From NCBI GenBank assembly GCA_016793885.1, contig JAEUHE010000163.1, positions 1-53,521 on the forward strand: a stretch of DNA of 53,521 nucleotides, written 5' to 3'. Under the pieces are notes generated by a model that had not been told where the DNA came from, did not search any database, and saw nothing but the letters and a program-made list of their open reading frames with translations. Positions 50,621 to 53,521 of this stretch are shown piece by piece. This stretch comes from Verrucomicrobiales bacterium (lineage in GTDB: Bacteria; Verrucomicrobiota; Verrucomicrobiia; Limisphaerales; UBA11320). The position numbers and the translations under genes are program-made. How positions within the stretch are numbered: the stretch's first letter is position 1; each line of letters starts with the position of its first letter.

Positions 50621-53521
50621 ATGAAGCCACAATACCTGTCCCTAATCCTGGCCGGCCTGACCGCCCTCGGTGCGCAGGCCCAGCAAACCAACCAGTTCTA
50701 CGAAGCCGAGATCAACTGGGCGCTCGGAGCGCTCGCAACCCAATCCAGCACGCTTAGTCCGGGCACCGCCGATCGAGCCGTCGATGGTGGCACGGACGGG
50801 AATTGGGCCAACAACTCGGTCACGCACAGCGGAGGAATCGCTCTGGACGGAGATCCGCCCGATCCCTACTGGGAGGTCGACTTGGGAATCAGCCAACCGA
50901 TCGGCGCCGTCCATGTGTGGTTTCGCACCGATTGCTGTGACCTGAGGAACGATGACTTTTCATTGGTCATTTACAACGCCAACCACGATGAGGTCTGGCG
51001 ACGCGCGTATCCTGGTCGGCCCTCACGCGATGCCCAGAACGGACTCCACGTTCTCTACAACCTGTCGCCCGAGGTGCAGGGCCAGTATGTGCGCTTCGTT
51101 CCCCAGAATCCTCCCACCACGAGCGATGGCACTTTCTCCCTGGCCGAGGTCCAGGTCCTGGCTCCTTACCAGGGAGTCACCGTCAATGTGAACCAGAGTC
51201 CGATTGCGACCTCCGTAATCCAGGGACGCAGGACCACCTTCGGCCCCGTGTCAGCCACCGTGGTGGGCGCACCCCAAGATCGACTCACCTACCAGTGGCT
51301 GCGCAATGGGGAGGAGATCCCGGGAGCCAACGGCACCACCTACACCACCGGGATACAATCGCTGGCCGACAATGCGAGCGAATACTCCGTCCGCTGCGGC
51401 GTATCGGGCGGAGGCACCCTGACCGCGAAGGCGGTGCTGACCGTTACCAGCGACACAACCGCACCCCAGATCGAGCAAGTAAGTTTCGGCAGTGGCCCCA
51501 CCTTGCTCACCACCCTTCGTTTCAATGAGGTCTTGGACGAAGGAACTGCGGTCCAGACGGCCAACTACTCGTTCGGCGCAGGTGTCTCGGTTCAAGGAGC
51601 CGCGCTGAGCCCGGTCCTCATCGACCCCAATGACCAGCATGTCTATCAAACGGTGACTCTGAGCGTGGTGGGTTTGGCCCAGAACGTTCCTTACTCTCTG
51701 GCCGTGAGTGGGGTCAAAGATTTTGCCGGGAACACGATCGCACCCGTCACCATGACCGGTAGCACGCCACTCTTCGAAATCAACCTGGCGATGAGCGGTA
51801 CTGCCACTCAATCCAGCACCGCTGTGGGTGGCGAACCCGAACACGCCATCGACGGCAACACGAGCGGGTTCTTCTCCAGCGGATCCGTCACCTTGAACGC
51901 CTTGGCGGAGGACCCGGGTTGGTGGGAAGTAGATCTCGGCACCACGCAGTCCATCGGCCGGCTCAAGGTCTGGTTCCGCACCCTGACCGCGGACGAATGT
52001 CAGGCTCTGTTCAACTCCTGCGCAGTCCGAAACGACAACTTCACCCTCAGCGTGCTCGACCTAAACCGCAATGTTGTTTGGACCCAAACCTACCCGGGTC
52101 GTCCGCCGCTCCAAGTGGCCTACAATCTTCCGCCCGGAGTCACCGGCCAATACGTTCGCTTCGAGTCGCAGACGCCGCTGACAACCAGCGATGGCTTCTT
52201 CTCTCTAGCTGAAGTGCAAGTCATCGCCCCCTACCAAAACGTGAGCCTGGCTCTCTCGGCCGATCTCAGCCCCACCGCGTCGGCCACCGAAAACCGTCGG
52301 TTAACTCTCGGACCCGTGGTGGCCAGCCTGGCCGGTGGTGCCGGAGCACCCGCGGATGTTCTCTCCTATCAGTGGCAGGAGAACGGGGTGGATATCCCTG
52401 GCGCCAACGCAGCCGTCTACCAGACGCCCGCGCTTGCCCTAACCCAGAGTGGTGTTCGATACCGCTGCCTGGTCCGCGTTTCCGGACAACAGATCGCCAG
52501 TACCGAAACGACAGTCACCGTCGACAAGGATACTGCCGCTCCCACGGTCAAGAGCGTGGTCGCCGGGAACTCTTACACGGATATCACCGTGGTATTCTCC
52601 GAACCCGTATCGGAGGCTACCGCAGGAAGTCTCGCCAACTATTCGCTGTCCGACGGACTCGAAATCACCGAGGTCGTCATTCTGAGCTCAACGTCGGTTC
52701 GGCTGACCACCTCCGGACAGACGCCTGGCGCCACCTACACCCTCAAACTGAACGGGATTCGGGATGTGGCCGCGGGGGCGGGAAATCCGATCGCGGCCGA
52801 CACGCTCTTCCGATTCACCGCGCCTCAATCCGATGCGAGCCGCTACATCGTGATCGGAAATCCAGGCAACCCCAAGGACACCGTCTGGAACACTGCCCGG
52901 GGTTCCGTGGGCTACACCTTCGAGATCTCGAAGTTCAAAGTGACCAATGCCGACTACGCGGCGTTCCTAAACGCCAAAGCTAAGTCAGACCCTTATAACC
53001 TGATGGTCTCGGGCGGCGGAGAAATTCTCCGCGAAGGCGAAGATGGCAGTTACACCTACACGGTGCTCGAAGGTCGCGAAAACCGCCCGGTGCTGTTTGT
53101 CGCCGCAGTGGATGCCATGCGCATGGCGAACTGGCTTAGCAACGGAGGCACTGAGGACAGCGACACCGAAACCGGTGCCTACACCTTTAGCGGCTATGAT
53201 GTCGTAAGCGGCAGAAATTCGAATGCAGATTATTTCCTGCCCAACGACGACGAGTGGTACAAGGCGGCCTACTATGATCCGACCAAGAATGGGACCGGGG
53301 GCTATTGGCAGTTCCCGCCCAAGACGGATGATCCCAATCAAATGGTGAAGGAACTCCCTCCCGGAGGTCCTTACTCAGCAAACTTCGACAACGTCGCGGC
53401 GGGCGATGGCAACGGCACGACTGACGTCGGAGCGTACACGGCAGCGGTCAGTCACTACGGAACCTACGATCAAGCGGGCAACACCTGGGAATGGAACGAG
53501 CCTGTCGACCCGACCACGAAG
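50621..53521 (+). CDS. Large F5/8C-Ig-FGE protein, cut off by the window end
   Basis: The frame is open from MKPQYLSLILAGLTALGAQA to the last base (967 codons) with no stop. A signal peptide is followed by two similar halves. Half 1 (about 30-385) has a discoidin/F5-8C domain (PYWEVDLGISQPIGAVHVWF and GQYVRFVPQNPPTTSDGTFS), an Ig-like domain (LTYQWLRNGEEIPGANGTTY) and a SbsA-like Ig domain. Half 2 (about 387-740) repeats this order (GWWEVDLGTTQSIGRLKVWF; SYQWQENGVDIPGANAAVYQ). From about 741, RYIVIGNPGNPKDTVWNTAR and FEISKFKVTNADYAAFLNAK begin a formylglycine-generating-enzyme (SUMF1-like) domain with DEWYKAAYYDP and GNTWEWNE. Its active-site cysteine region lies beyond the end, so catalytic status cannot be judged. 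The start at 50621 is not preceded by a clear ribosome binding site. Confidence 0.85.
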   Translation, partial: MKPQYLSLILAGLTALGAQAQQTNQFYEAEINWALGALATQSSTLSPGTADRAVDGGTDGNWANNSVTHSGGIALDGDPPDPYWEVDLGISQPIGAVHVWFRTDCCDLRNDDFSLVIYNANHDEVWRRAYPGRPSRDAQNGLHVLYNLSPEVQGQYVRFVPQNPPTTSDGTFSLAEVQVLAPYQGVTVNVNQSPIATSVIQGRRTTFGPVSATVVGAPQDRLTYQWLRNGEEIPGANGTTYTTGIQSLADNASEYSVRCGVSGGGTLTAKAVLTVTSDTTAPQIEQVSFGSGPTLLTTLRFNEVLDEGTAVQTANYSFGAGVSVQGAALSPVLIDPNDQHVYQTVTLSVVGLAQNVPYSLAVSGVKDFAGNTIAPVTMTGSTPLFEINLAMSGTATQSSTAVGGEPEHAIDGNTSGFFSSGSVTLNALAEDPGWWEVDLGTTQSIGRLKVWFRTLTADECQALFNSCAVRNDNFTLSVLDLNRNVVWTQTYPGRPPLQVAYNLPPGVTGQYVRFESQTPLTTSDGFFSLAEVQVIAPYQNVSLALSADLSPTASATENRRLTLGPVVASLAGGAGAPADVLSYQWQENGVDIPGANAAVYQTPALALTQSGVRYRCLVRVSGQQIASTETTVTVDKDTAAPTVKSVVAGNSYTDITVVFSEPVSEATAGSLANYSLSDGLEITEVVILSSTSVRLTTSGQTPGATYTLKLNGIRDVAAGAGNPIAADTLFRFTAPQSDASRYIVIGNPGNPKDTVWNTARGSVGYTFEISKFKVTNADYAAFLNAKAKSDPYNLMVSGGGEILREGEDGSYTYTVLEGRENRPVLFVAAVDAMRMANWLSNGGTEDSDTETGAYTFSGYDVVSGRNSNADYFLPNDDEWYKAAYYDPTKNGTGGYWQFPPKTDDPNQMVKELPPGGPYSANFDNVAAGDGNGTTDVGAYTAAVSHYGTYDQAGNTWEWNEPVDPTTK

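Overview
The window is a 53.5 kb piece of a high-GC chromosome, most likely from Verrucomicrobiota (Pedosphaera/Limisphaera type). This placement is inference, not a database result. It rests on a very large SGNH/beta-propeller/HEAT/F5-8C/cupredoxin protein of the PVC type, several secreted FG-GAP, beta-helix and FGE-like proteins, a Tat-secreted FAD oxidoreductase, a PmoA-like protein (DUF6807), an HpnH radical SAM enzyme, and RfaE2 (lipopolysaccharide heptose). I saw no rRNA, tRNA or CRISPR array.

Layout. 0.2-0.8 kb: a small ORF overlapping a nucleotidyltransferase, a toxin/antitoxin-like pair. 1.1-4.8 kb: a BlaI repressor and BlaR1-like M56 protease operon with two visible operator dyads. 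4.8-5.3 kb: a composite palindromic repeat. 5.3-12.6 kb (minus strand): dprA, a GH30 glycosidase, and an RND pump with its adaptor. 12.8-24 kb (plus strand): the 1469-aa PVC protein, a GreA/B-like factor, an amidohydrolase remnant, an FAD oxidoreductase, the PmoA-like protein and a secreted beta-helix protein. This looks like a secreted or catabolic block. 24-33.8 kb: a TPR protein, a lipoprotein followed by hpnH, DUF4230, a MITE-like element, hemB, FHA, carA, a GT87-like membrane protein, and a hybrid kinase with no recognisable phospho-acceptor histidine. 34-42.9 kb: housekeeping genes uvrD/pcrA, STAS-holA-DUF151, rfaE2, an rsmH-SET fusion, VOC, hisS and an HU/IHF-family gene with a clear terminator. 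43-53.5 kb (plus strand): a BatB/BatC-like VWA-TPR protein, an FG-GAP/UnbV-like protein, a propeller hybrid histidine kinase, and the start of a large F5/8C-Ig-FGE protein that runs off the window.

Most interesting: (i) an uninterrupted ORF joining the 16S rRNA methyltransferase RsmH to a SET lysine-methyltransferase domain with an intact post-SET zinc motif; (ii) the PVC protein, whose usual cytochrome c end is replaced by a blue-copper domain with an azurin-like ligand pattern; (iii) two families of dispersed inverted-repeat elements, one of which lies beside a truncated gene; (iv) a doubled BlaI-type operator 24 bp centre to centre; (v) a histidine kinase apparently lacking its DHp domain.
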